Shown here: one piece after another, positions 1 to 8,298 of the stretch
Position numbering within the stretch: position 1 is the stretch's first letter
Layout: every line of letters begins with the position of its first letter
Source: an uncultured Anaerotruncus sp.
GTDB taxonomy: Bacteria > Bacillota > Clostridia > Oscillospirales > Acutalibacteraceae
Length of the DNA stretch: 64,000 bases
Direction of reading: 5' to 3'
Assembly (NCBI GenBank): GCA_900539775.1
Contig: UQDL01000003.1
Coordinates: 163,116 to 227,115 of the forward strand
The notes under the pieces: model-generated
Databases searched by the model: none
What the model was told of the DNA's origin: nothing
What the model saw: only the letters and a program-made list of their open reading frames with translations
Translations under genes and position numbers: made by a program

Positions 1-1317
1 AGTTCTGCAGCGAACAAAAAACGCAAAGCCCGCCGCCGCAACGGTTGCCGCAATCGAGCACAACAGAACGGGAATTCGAGCCTGATAAATGCAATAATCG
101 CAAATAACGATTTCGCCAAATACGCAAAGAGCGCACACTGCCCAGCAAGCAGCCCTCATAATAAGAGATTTTGAAGTAAACACCCTTGTGCGATTTTCAA
201 GAGAATTATAGCCGTCTGCAATAAATCCGAGCACATCATAGAGATTGCCCTCTATATCATCCTTATATATCTTATTTTTACCGTCTTTAAACAGGCCGCT
301 AAAGAAGTGCTTTTTATCCTCATCTTTACCATCGTATTCTTTAAGGCGTTCAATTGCATAATTTGTGTTGAAGGCATCCGAGGCGTTTTCCTCTATTGCA
401 AGATACCCTTCATTTGCCAATTCAATAAGAAGCGGCACGGCATCCTTGCGTGAAGCAATACCGTTATACCAATAAGCAACCTCGGTGCTGTTCATTTTTT
501 CGGGAGGATAAAACTCAACTATATCAAGCAGTTTCTTATCCCTGCCGTATTTTATCCAAGAAGCAACCGTAAACAGCAATGCAAAAAACGCCAACCCGCA
601 GATTGCACCCAGCTTTGCGAATTCCGCTTTCCTGTTAAAAACGAAATATCCGTTCGGCAGTTCCATACGAACCGTTGCACCCTCATATGGATTCAATGTT
701 TTCAGCACCTTGCCGGTGATTGTGTTTCCGTCAACGGTGTAAGAAATATTTGTTGTGCCCTCAGAGCCGTAAGCGCCAGTTGAAAAACCTATTTTCTTAC
801 TGTCAAACTCCTTAGGCATCACTATTTTAAACGAAGCATCTTCTATATAAGTGTCCCATCCTGTGCCGATTATATTGAAATAAAGCTCATCTGCATCCGC
901 AAGCGAATCCTCGCCGAGAATATAATCGTAAGAAAGCACATAATTGCAAGCGCCGATTACAGTTTCATCTTCATCGCCGATTTTAAGGGAAAGCTCTCCG
1001 TTTGAATAAGATTTATCAAAGTTTTCATTGCATTTAACATTTTTTATTCTTGCTTTAACCGTTGCGGAAGAGCCATCCGACCGCCTGACGGTGTTTTTGT
1101 AAGGAATGTTTCTTATAATCCCGTGCCTGCGCTGATTGAAATTTGCGCTTATATATTCTGTGATGTGATAAGTGTTGTTTTCCTCAACCTCCATTTGCAC
1201 ATCATAGTGCATCAAATAATACGGCTCACTTTCAAATGATGCAAATGCGGGAACGGCACACGCCAAAACCGTAAAAGCCGCAAAAAGCGCAGCAAAAAAC
1301 CTTTTAAGTGCCGGCAT
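1..1317 (-). CDS. DUF2207 family membrane protein, C-terminus beyond window
   Basis: The frame is open from the ATG at 1317 to base 1, so 439 codons are present and the C-terminus lies outside the window. A signal peptide (residues 1 to about 27, ending AVPAFA) precedes an extracytoplasmic beta-rich part of about 200 residues typical of DUF2207. A membrane segment follows near residues 236-258, then a cytoplasmic stretch, then two further membrane segments near 385-436. The ATG shares one base with the lemA stop codon (TAATG), so the two genes are translationally coupled. LemA next to DUF2207 is a common bacterial pairing; the biochemical role of the family is not established. The product assignment rests on architecture and neighbour. 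Confidence 0.8.
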   Translation of the reverse strand, partial: MPALKRFFAALFAAFTVLACAVPAFASFESEPYYLMHYDVQMEVEENNTYHITEYISANFNQRRHGIIRNIPYKNTVRRSDGSSATVKARIKNVKCNENFDKSYSNGELSLKIGDEDETVIGACNYVLSYDYILGEDSLADADELYFNIIGTGWDTYIEDASFKIVMPKEFDSKKIGFSTGAYGSEGTTNISYTVDGNTITGKVLKTLNPYEGATVRMELPNGYFVFNRKAEFAKLGAICGLAFFALLFTVASWIKYGRDKKLLDIVEFYPPEKMNSTEVAYWYNGIASRKDAVPLLIELANEGYLAIEENASDAFNTNYAIERLKEYDGKDEDKKHFFSGLFKDGKNKIYKDDIEGNLYDVLGFIADGYNSLENRTRVFTSKSLIMRAACWAVCALCVFGEIVICDYCIYQARIPVLLCSIAATVAAAGFAFFVRCRT

Positions 1318-1874
1318 TAGAATTCCACCTTTACTGCCTCTTTTTCTTCTGAATTTTCAATAACAAACATTTGCTTTTTCTCAAATTTAAACATAGACGC
1401 AACTATTGAAGACGGGAAAAGCTGCGTTTTGTTGTTATATTTTTTTACAACCGCATTATAATACTTTCTTGCGTTTGCTATATCCTCTTCATTCTTTTTA
1501 AGCTGTTCGCTTAAATCAAGAAAATTTTGATTTGCCTTAAGCTCCGGATAGCGTTCTGCAACCACATTTATGCTGCCAAGTGCCCTTGTGAGCTCATTAT
1601 CCGCAGAAAGCTTTTGTTCCGCCGTCATATTGGCATAATTTCCGTTTCTTGCCGCTATCACATTTTGCAGCGTTTGAGCCTCATGCTTTGCATAGCCCTT
1701 AACGGTTGCTACAATATTAGGTATTAAATCCCATCTTTTCTTTAAATATACATCCATGGTGGAGAATGCCTCCTCCACGGAATTTCTGAGCTTAACGAGA
1801 GAGTTATATGCACTTGCCACATAAATTGCAATAAGCACAATAAACGCAACAACGATTAAAATTCCGATATTCAT
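1317..1874 (-). CDS. lemA: LemA family protein
   Basis: This is a 185-residue protein with an N-terminal membrane segment (residues 3-21) followed by the helical LemA domain; the conserved run around YNSLVKLRNSVEEAFS and the KRWDLIPNI motif are clear. The ATG at 1874 is preferred because AGGTGG sits five bases upstream; a GTG three codons earlier (1883) has no spaced ribosome site. LemA proteins are membrane-anchored with a cytoplasmic or extracytoplasmic coiled bundle and no firm enzymatic role. The stop overlaps the start of the DUF2207 gene, so both belong to one transcript. Confidence 0.9.
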   Translation of the reverse strand: MNIGILIVVAFIVLIAIYVASAYNSLVKLRNSVEEAFSTMDVYLKKRWDLIPNIVATVKGYAKHEAQTLQNVIAARNGNYANMTAEQKLSADNELTRALGSINVVAERYPELKANQNFLDLSEQLKKNEEDIANARKYYNAVVKKYNNKTQLFPSSIVASMFKFEKKQMFVIENSEEKEAVKVEF

Positions 1875-2087
1875 ATTAGCCACCTTTTCCTTTCGGGCTG
1901 CAAGCAGCCGGCATATGCGAAAGCGTTGATTTTTTAAGCCATTGCGGCATTTTACTGCGGTTTATATAATTTATGCACAGCATTTTTGCAAAAAATCCCG
2001 CAATTTCGCTAATTTAAATTTAGCATACAATTAATATGCAACATTTATTTCTTAAAAGCCGCTCTTTGCGGCATTTCTTACGAAATC

Positions 2088-2114
2088 TTAAGATTAAATT
2101 AAGGCAAATTTAAG
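2088..2114 (+). promoter_or_regulatory. Three TTAAG direct repeats phased by 11 bp (OmpR/PhoB-type operator)
   Basis: TTAAG occurs at 2088-2092, 2099-2103 and 2110-2114, exactly 11 bp apart, with A/T-rich spacers. The last copy ends 10 bp before a TATTAT -10 element, the geometry of a Pho-box-like activator site that replaces the -35. This suggests control of the ABC operon by an OmpR-family response regulator, whose gene is not in this window. Confidence 0.6.
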
Positions 2115-2124
2115 AATACTGTGT

Positions 2125-2153
2125 TATTATAAGGTTAGAAACAAATAAGGAGG
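2125..2153 (+). promoter_or_regulatory. -10 element and strong ribosome site of the ABC operon
   Basis: TATTAT at 2125-2130 has no good -35 at 17 bp but lies behind the phased TTAAG repeats, as expected for an activated promoter. The ribosome site AAGGAGG (2147-2153) is near perfect and is spaced eight bases from the GTG at 2162. Confidence 0.5.
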
Positions 2154-2161
2154 ATTTTTCC

Positions 2162-2878
2162 GTGAACATAATTGAATGCAAAAACTTAACAAAGGAATAT
2201 ATCAGCGGAGAAAACACCGTTAAAGCTGTAAATAACATTTCGGTTTGCTTTGAAAAAGGCGAATTTTGCGCAGTTACGGGCCCAAGCGGTTCAGGCAAAT
2301 CAACCTTTATTCATATGCTTTCAAGCCTTGAATACCCCACCTCCGGCGAGGTTATATACGACGGAAAATCGCTTGGCAAATTTTCAGACGATCAATTATC
2401 CATTCTTCGCCGCAGAAGATTCGGTTTTGTGTTTCAATCCTATAATCTTGTGCAGGAGCTTACGGGATATGAAAACATTCTTTTGCCGGTAATGCTTGAT
2501 AAGAAGAAGCCCGACGAGGAATATTTAAACGACATTATAAAAACGCTTGGAATTTCAAACAGAATAGATCATTTGCCATCTGCCATGAGCGGCGGCCAGC
2601 AGCAAAGAATAGCCATAGCCCGTGCACTTGCAAACAAGCCATCCATTCTTTTTGCAGACGAACCAACGGGCAATTTGGACGGCAAGAGCGGCAGAGAGGT
2701 GCTTTCCTTGCTCAGCGAAACAGCCTCAAAATACGGCACAACACTTATTCTTGTTACTCATGATTTGCATGTTGCAGAGCAGGCGGAAAGAGTGCTGACC
2801 ATTGAGGACGGCATAATAGTTTCAGACAGCAAAGGAATTGCCGCCCCTGTTGTGAAAGCATCTGTTGCGGAGGTGTGA
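2162..2878 (+). CDS. ABC transporter ATP-binding protein (MacB/BceA type)
   Basis: This 238-residue ATPase powers the FtsX-type permease encoded four bases downstream. Walker A is GPSGSGKS at residues 40-47, the signature SGGQQQR at 143-149, Walker B ILFADE at 162-167 and the switch histidine in LVTHD. The translation starts at GTG (2162) behind AAGGAGG. Family members (LolD, MacB, BceA) do not transport in the classical sense but drive mechanotransmission through an FtsX partner, often for antimicrobial-peptide resistance or envelope lipoprotein handling. The substrate cannot be deduced here. The operon sits behind an OmpR-type repeat array, which fits an envelope stress role. Confidence 0.93.
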   Translation: MNIIECKNLTKEYISGENTVKAVNNISVCFEKGEFCAVTGPSGSGKSTFIHMLSSLEYPTSGEVIYDGKSLGKFSDDQLSILRRRRFGFVFQSYNLVQELTGYENILLPVMLDKKKPDEEYLNDIIKTLGISNRIDHLPSAMSGGQQQRIAIARALANKPSILFADEPTGNLDGKSGREVLSLLSETASKYGTTLILVTHDLHVAEQAERVLTIEDGIIVSDSKGIAAPVVKASVAEV

Positions 2879-2881
2879 GCC

Positions 2882-5713
2882 TTGAAAAAAAGAAAACTGA
2901 CGGTTAATACCATTGCCGGCAGCAACCTAAAGGTGCGCAGGCGGCAATATATAACAATGATAATAAGCATAATACTTGCCATGTCTTTCGGAAGCAGCAT
3001 ACTGTTTTTTGCTTCAACGCTTGTTTCTTCATTGAAGCAAAGAAACATTGATATGTATGGCAAGGAAAACATGATCATATGCAATCTCGGCAAAGAAACC
3101 GTTTCCGTGCTTAACGATTCAGAGCTAATAGGCGAATACGGCTTGTCTTATATAACAGGCTATGCCTGCAATGATACTTCCGGCACAAACAACGGTGTTG
3201 CAATTGCAAGGCTTGATGATAAAGGGCTTGATTTTGCAAGCATAAAGCTTTTAGAAGGCAAATACCCCGAGGCAGACGGCGAACTGTTGCTCGAAAAATC
3301 ATCACTTTTGCGCTTGGGACTTGACGATGCAAAGATCGGCGACCAAATCACGCTGAATGTTTACACCCCAAACGGAGAAAACGATTATTTGCAGGCACCG
3401 ATTGAAAAAACCTTTACGCTTTGCGGCATTGCGCAAAACAAATTCACAAACATTTCAAACGGATATGATATAAGAAAAGACAATCTGCAATCGGGTTATG
3501 TTTACAGCGGCGCTCAAGCAGCCCCCGGAGGGAAAGAAAAGCTTGCGTTTTACACAAAATTTGACTACGGAAGCAGAAAAAACGATTACGACAATTATTC
3601 AAAGCTGCACGATTTACTAAGCAAGAACGGCGGCGAGGATTCAAGAATAATCACACTTCCCGATTCATTTTTATCAACGCTTTCTTCTTACGACGAAGGA
3701 AACAGCTCAATGGTGCAAACGGTTGCCCTTGCGGCACTGCTTGCAGCAGTTTTGATGATTGCCTCCTGCGTTGGAATAGTTAATGCATTCGGCACTAATT
3801 TAAACGACAGAAAGCAGCAGATAGGCATGCTGCGCACGGTTGGTGCAACAAAGCGGCAAATCATAAGCATATACGGCAGAGAATCAACAATTTTAACTTT
3901 GATTTGCGTGCCTGCAAGCCTTGCCGTTTCATTTTTTGCGGTTAAGGGAATAATCTCTTTGCTTGGTAAAAATTTTGTATTTATTCCAAATTTTGCAGTG
4001 CTTGCCGCAGGCGGAGTATTCAGCATTATATGCGTTTTGATTGCGGCATTTATACCGCTTTCCTCTGCCACTCGGATCTCACCCGTGCAATCAATCAGGG
4101 ATGTTGAAAAAACACGCAAGGTTAAAACAAAACACATCAAAACAAAAAAAAGCTTCAACACGGCAAGCTTGCTTGCGCAAAGAGATATGCTTTTCAACAG
4201 AAAAAAGCAGGTTGGCGTAAGCTTATTTTTGGCAATAACCGTTTTCATCTCCTGCATGGGCTTTTCATGGCTTAAACAAACACAATTCAATTACGATCCG
4301 GGCTATGATTATTCGCTAAACATTTCATCTTATTCAATATATTCAAGCTCGGTCAACTTCCCGGCATACGAAAAAGGCATAAACTCCTCCGGCATTACAA
4401 GGCTGCAATCATCGCCTTATATAAAAGAAGCTTACGGCTCTGCAAGCTGCAATGCGTTTTTGGAAAGCGATTCATCATTTTCAGACTATATTACAACTGC
4501 ATACGGCCGCCCGCTTGATGCTGCGTTTGACAATGGCTCTTACGATGAAATAGGAGCTTATGCAGATAAAATAATTGCAGATAAGGCAAATTTGAATGCG
4601 GTGCTTACCAAGGCAATATCCGATAAATGCGCAGATGCGAAGCAACAATTCGGTTTATCAAACAATTCGGTAAATATAAATGTTGCCATTATGGATTATG
4701 CGGGAATTGAAATGCTGGCAAAATATGCCGAAAGCGGTGCACCGAACGCAGCTGCCATGGATTCAGGAAACGAGATTATGGTGATTGCGCCCAAGGAAAT
4801 AGGATATGCGATTGAAAAAATAGGAACAACCGCTTCCGAATACACACAGAGCACAGACTTTATAAAAAAACAGGAAAGCGAAAGAATGCATTTACTTAAA
4901 ACCGCAAAAAGAGACTTTTCTGTGGGAGACAAATTAAAGCTTGCATTCATATCTTCAAACGATGATCCTGAAAAACTAAACGGCGAATACTCACCAAATT
5001 GCAATAAAACAGAAAAGGAATTCACAATCGGCACAATAATCAACGAATTGCCCGACAATTGCAACATTCCTATTGAAAAAGGCATGGAATCCTCTCCAGT
5101 AACAATAATAACAACAATGGCGGGAATAAGAAATTATCTTCCAAACCTGCCATACAAAAACGCTTACGCATATTTGAAGGAAGATTGCACGCCGGAAGTG
5201 AATAAAGAAATAACCGCCATGCTTAATGACATTGCGGCAGCAAGCGGTATTGAAAATCCCAGCATCTATTCAAATTATGATTTTGTGCAGGAAACAAGAA
5301 GCAATTATAATGCCACGCTAACCGCTTTGCTTTCGGTTATTATCTTGATGCTCAGCATCAGTGCCGGCGTTATAAACAGCCATCTCAGCGGCGAAATTCG
5401 CGAGGGCAAACGAGCCATAGGCACAATGCGTGCAGTCGGCGCAACTCATTCTTTGATTGCAAAATCGTATATCTTGCGATTTCTTTCGATGTTTATATGG
5501 GGCTGTGCGGCAGGCTTCGGAGCTTATTTAATTGTTTTTCTGAGCATGTTTGCACAGGCACACGGAGAAATACAATCAATGCTGTTGGGCTTTGAAATTT
5601 GGCAAACTCTCAGTGCTTGCGTGCTGCTGTTTATAATTTGCTCCGTAAACCTGGCATCAAAAATCCGCAAAGAAACTAAAAACAGCATTATAGACAATAT
5701 AAGAGAATTATAA
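2882..5713 (+). CDS. FtsX-like ABC transporter permease
   Basis: This 943-residue permease starts at TTG (2882), four bases after the ATPase stop. It has an N-terminal membrane helix, a large extracytoplasmic region, an FtsX membrane block near residues 280-400 containing the family-typical GMLRTVGATKRQI coupling sequence, a second N-terminal-type helix near 445, a second large external domain, and a C-terminal FtsX block near 815-930 with GTMRAVGATHSLI. Two FtsX domains in one chain place it with BceB/MacB-like type VII ABC permeases. It should act at the cytoplasmic membrane with the upstream ATPase. The external domains are the likely ligand or partner sites and do not match a family I recognise. 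Confidence 0.9.
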   Translation: MKKRKLTVNTIAGSNLKVRRRQYITMIISIILAMSFGSSILFFASTLVSSLKQRNIDMYGKENMIICNLGKETVSVLNDSELIGEYGLSYITGYACNDTSGTNNGVAIARLDDKGLDFASIKLLEGKYPEADGELLLEKSSLLRLGLDDAKIGDQITLNVYTPNGENDYLQAPIEKTFTLCGIAQNKFTNISNGYDIRKDNLQSGYVYSGAQAAPGGKEKLAFYTKFDYGSRKNDYDNYSKLHDLLSKNGGEDSRIITLPDSFLSTLSSYDEGNSSMVQTVALAALLAAVLMIASCVGIVNAFGTNLNDRKQQIGMLRTVGATKRQIISIYGRESTILTLICVPASLAVSFFAVKGIISLLGKNFVFIPNFAVLAAGGVFSIICVLIAAFIPLSSATRISPVQSIRDVEKTRKVKTKHIKTKKSFNTASLLAQRDMLFNRKKQVGVSLFLAITVFISCMGFSWLKQTQFNYDPGYDYSLNISSYSIYSSSVNFPAYEKGINSSGITRLQSSPYIKEAYGSASCNAFLESDSSFSDYITTAYGRPLDAAFDNGSYDEIGAYADKIIADKANLNAVLTKAISDKCADAKQQFGLSNNSVNINVAIMDYAGIEMLAKYAESGAPNAAAMDSGNEIMVIAPKEIGYAIEKIGTTASEYTQSTDFIKKQESERMHLLKTAKRDFSVGDKLKLAFISSNDDPEKLNGEYSPNCNKTEKEFTIGTIINELPDNCNIPIEKGMESSPVTIITTMAGIRNYLPNLPYKNAYAYLKEDCTPEVNKEITAMLNDIAAASGIENPSIYSNYDFVQETRSNYNATLTALLSVIILMLSISAGVINSHLSGEIREGKRAIGTMRAVGATHSLIAKSYILRFLSMFIWGCAAGFGAYLIVFLSMFAQAHGEIQSMLLGFEIWQTLSACVLLFIICSVNLASKIRKETKNSIIDNIREL

Positions 5714-5724
5714 GGAGACAGAAT

Positions 5725-6690
5725 ATGAAAAAAATCTCAGCGATTTTATTGGCATTTATGCTTTGCATTATTGCGGCATTTCCGGCATTTGCCGCAGATG
5801 ATTACGAATCGCCGTCCGAAGCGGAATCACAAACCGAGGAAAGGCAGAATACATCGCACCCCAGATTTATGGTTACTGCTTACGACACCGGCGGCAACAT
5901 AACCCCAAACGGAAAAAGCACATTAAAGGTTACAATAAAAAACCAAAGCAAGGATAAAAAAATTGAAAATATCAAGCTTTCCGCTTCCGAGGAAAGCGGC
6001 GAAATCATAATCAGCGGCACAGGCACTCAATATGTGCAATCCGTTAAAGCCGGCGGCACATACACTTGGAATCTTGAAATAACCGCAACAAAAGCGGCTC
6101 AGGCCGGAATTCACAAAATTGCAATTGCTTCCGAATACGAAGATGAATACGGCGCTTCATATTCGGCAAGCGACAGCCTGCCGATCACCGTTTCGCAACC
6201 GGCAGATCTTGATTTTTCAAGCGCTCAGCTTCCGGCAAGTGTTTATCAAGGAGACACACAGACTCTTGCGCTTAACCTTATGAACACGGGAAAAGGCAAA
6301 ATTTCAAACTGCAAAATTGATTTTGAATCCGATTCAATGAATGCAGGCGGCACGGTTTTCGTTGGCGACATTGCCGCAGGCGAAAGCAAAAGTGCAAACC
6401 TGAATCTGAAAATAGCAGCCGACAAGCTTGGCAATGCAACAGGCACAATAAAAATTTACTGCGAAAACGAGCTTGGCGAAAGCGTTGAAAAAACAGCAGA
6501 AATCAGCACTTCAATTGAGGAAAAGCCACAGGAAACCAACACAAGCGAAACGGAAAAGAAAGAAAAGAAAAACCCGCTTTGGTGGTTGTTTGCTCTTTGC
6601 GGCGCAGCTGTGGGAGGACTTTGCGGCTGGGGAATCCCAACGGCAGTGAGAGCAAGAAAGCAACGCAAGGAAGACGAATTAAGATTATAA
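5725..6690 (+). CDS. Membrane-anchored surface protein with tandem beta-sandwich (COG1361/CARDB-like) domains
   Basis: The 321-residue product has a signal peptide ending near AFPAFA (about residue 23), an acidic linker, two beta-sandwich repeats (about 45-150 and 155-260) that each carry the N-G-x-S/N and 'agg(t)-w/k-n-l' pattern of COG1361 or CARDB domains, a charged linker, and a C-terminal membrane helix (about 288-308) with a basic tail RARKQRKEDE. It would be held in the membrane with its domains outside. It lies 11 bases behind the permease with its own AAGGAG site, so it is probably an accessory subunit of the ABC system. Function unknown; family assignment is by fold pattern only. 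Confidence 0.7.
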   Translation: MKKISAILLAFMLCIIAAFPAFAADDYESPSEAESQTEERQNTSHPRFMVTAYDTGGNITPNGKSTLKVTIKNQSKDKKIENIKLSASEESGEIIISGTGTQYVQSVKAGGTYTWNLEITATKAAQAGIHKIAIASEYEDEYGASYSASDSLPITVSQPADLDFSSAQLPASVYQGDTQTLALNLMNTGKGKISNCKIDFESDSMNAGGTVFVGDIAAGESKSANLNLKIAADKLGNATGTIKIYCENELGESVEKTAEISTSIEEKPQETNTSETEKKEKKNPLWWLFALCGAAVGGLCGWGIPTAVRARKQRKEDELRL

Positions 6691-7062
6691 GGGCAATTCG
6701 GTAAAAGAAAAAACAAGCCACAGAGCGCTCTGTAAAGAAAAATGCGTTTCAAGTGGTAGACTATAAGGAATAAAAGCCCAAAAACAAAGCAAGCAGCTAA
6801 TTGCCGCGTTAATTAAAAGTGAATGCGCAAGCCAACTATGTAAATTATGCCTTGCCGTTTATCTGTTTCTTTGATTTTTGAGTGCAAAGCAATTTAAGTA
6901 AACTGATTTTATCAGGTGTGTAAATTAACAAAATCCCGTTAATACCTGCGTATTAACGGGATTTTTTAACAGTGCAACGGGCAATGCTCAGAAAGTTTAA
7001 ACTGTTTAGCTTCTTAAGCAGTGCGCCGCAAGGCTTGCTTTTTTAAAATATTTTGCATAATA
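6691..7062. other. Intergenic stretch without a gene
   Basis: Apart from the terminator at 6931-6967 and a short palindrome (ACAGAGCGCTCTGT, 6720-6733) I see no coding or RNA feature here. Confidence 0.6.
6931..6967 (+). terminator. Rho-independent terminator of the ABC operon
   Basis: A perfect 14-bp stem (AAATCCCGTTAATA with its complement at 6951-6964) encloses CCTGCG and is followed by a T run. It is 240 bases downstream of the last operon gene. Confidence 0.85.
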
Positions 7063-7086
7063 AAAAGCCGCTTTTCAGCGGCTTTT
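7063..7086 (-). terminator. Terminator of the ferredoxin gene
   Basis: A 10-bp stem AAAAGCCGCT/AGCGGCTTTT with a four-base loop, followed on the minus strand by TTA-rich sequence. It lies 31 bases after the ferredoxin stop codon. Confidence 0.8.
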
Positions 7087-7117
7087 ATTATTTACGATAT
7101 TGTAAAAGCAAGCGGAA

Positions 7118-7291
7118 TTATTCGTCAAGAGCGGGTGCACCTACGGGGCAAACACCAGCGCATGCGCCACATTCAATGCAGGTATCTGCATCGATTTCAA
7201 ACTTGCCGTCACCTTCTGAAATCGCACTTACAGGACATTCTGCTGCACAAGCGCCGCAAGAAATGCAATCATCTGAAATTTTGTATGCCAT
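7118..7291 (-). CDS. 2[4Fe-4S] ferredoxin
   Basis: A 57-residue clostridial-type ferredoxin with two complete CxxCxxCxxxCP motifs: CISCGACAAECP (residues 9-20) and CIECGACAGVCP (38-49). It carries low-potential electrons in the cytoplasm. The start is the ATG at 7291 because GGGAGGTG lies just upstream; the longer frame from 7327 adds 12 residues that contain the ribosome site. A promoter (TTGAAA, 16 bp, TATAGT) lies about 55 bases upstream and a terminator follows, so it can be transcribed alone even though it follows ricT in the same direction. Confidence 0.95.
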   Translation of the reverse strand: MAYKISDDCISCGACAAECPVSAISEGDGKFEIDADTCIECGACAGVCPVGAPALDE

Positions 7292-7345
7292 TCCAAGACA
7301 CCTCCCATCATTATTACCGAAAGCCATGTTTCAACTTTCACTAAT

Positions 7346-7373
7346 ACTATAACACATAATTCTGTTTTTTCAA
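7346..7373 (-). promoter_or_regulatory. Promoter of the ferredoxin gene
   Basis: On the minus strand TTGAAA (7373-7368) and TATAGT (7351-7346) are separated by 16 bp, with the ferredoxin ribosome site downstream. Confidence 0.6.
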
Positions 7374-7434
7374 GAGAAAAAGGCGGTTAGCATACGCTAA
7401 TTTTTTTGGCTTTTACACATTGTTCGTGCAGCGT

Positions 7435-8289
7435 TTATTCGGCACTCTTTGCAGCGCTGCGGCGCTTTCCCGGCTCTTTAACAACAACGCATTCTTCCCT
7501 GTTTACAACAACGGGAGCCGCACCTTCAACCGAGCTGTCAAGAGCAACCTTAAGCTTGCCGGCAAGCAGAGAAACATCAACAACAACACCCCTGCCCTCT
7601 TTGCAATCAACAACGCTGCCCCTTTTAGGAGTTATTTTGTTTAAATATTCATATGAATTTTCTTCGTATTGCAGGCAGCACATGAGCCTGCCGCAAGTGC
7701 CGCTTATCTTACCGGGAGAAAGGCTGAGTCCCTGCTCCTTTGCCATTTTGATTGAAACCGAATGAAAATCATTAAGAAAACTTGAGCAGCAAAACGGTCT
7801 GCCGCATATTCCGAGGCCACCAAGCATTTTTGCCTCATCACGAACGCCGATTTGACGCAATTCTATTCTTGTGCGAAATGTTGAGGCAAGATCCTTAACA
7901 AGCTCTCTGAAATCAACTCTGCCGTCTGCCGTAAAGAAAAAGATTATTTTAGTGCCGTCAAACGCATATTCAACTTCCGAAAGGCTCATATCAAGCTTGT
8001 GTTCTTCAATCTTTTTAACACAGATTTCATATGCCTCTCGCTCTTTTTGCTTGTTGCTTTCAAGAGTGGCTTTATCCTCTGCCGTTGCAATTCTTAAAAT
8101 CGGTTTAAGCGGAGAAACAAGCGATTCATCATCAACAAATCTGTTTGCCGCTGCAACAGTTGCGCATTCAATTCCCCTTGAGGTTTCAACAATAACATAA
8201 TCGCCTATTCTAACTTTAAGCCCGTTTGGGGCAAAATAATACACCTTTCCCGCATCTTTAAAACGAACGGAAACTATTTCAGTCATCAA
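7435..8289 (-). CDS. ricT: PSP1 domain protein RicT (YaaT)
   Basis: The 284-residue protein carries the PSP1 domain with the hallmark cysteine motifs CGRPFCC and CGRLMCC, and the LSLSPGKISGTCGR signature. In Bacillus subtilis RicT forms the Ric complex with RicA and RicF, binds iron-sulfur clusters and directs RNase Y-dependent mRNA processing, with effects on sporulation, competence and biofilm. RicA and RicF are not seen in this window. It lies directly downstream of holB (nine-base gap), matching the firmicute order darA-holB-ricT. The C-terminal tail is basic. Confidence in family is high; the RNA-processing role is carried over from Bacillus. Confidence 0.92.
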   Translation of the reverse strand: MMTEIVSVRFKDAGKVYYFAPNGLKVRIGDYVIVETSRGIECATVAAANRFVDDESLVSPLKPILRIATAEDKATLESNKQKEREAYEICVKKIEEHKLDMSLSEVEYAFDGTKIIFFFTADGRVDFRELVKDLASTFRTRIELRQIGVRDEAKMLGGLGICGRPFCCSSFLNDFHSVSIKMAKEQGLSLSPGKISGTCGRLMCCLQYEENSYEYLNKITPKRGSVVDCKEGRGVVVDVSLLAGKLKVALDSSVEGAAPVVVNREECVVVKEPGKRRSAAKSAE

Positions 8290-8298
8290 ATGATCCTC

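Noticed and set aside
3688..4290. 200-codon minus-strand frame inside the FtsX permease gene
   Set aside because: Antisense shadow; the plus-strand frame has the domain structure and ribosome context.
6720..6733. Palindrome ACAGAGCGCTCTGT after the ABC operon
   Set aside because: No T run and the real terminator is further on; a chance palindrome of this size is plausible.
7387..7407. Plus-strand hairpin TTAGC/GCTAA followed by seven T
   Set aside because: Only five pairs, and no plus-strand transcript is expected here; at most a weak ricT terminator on the other strand.
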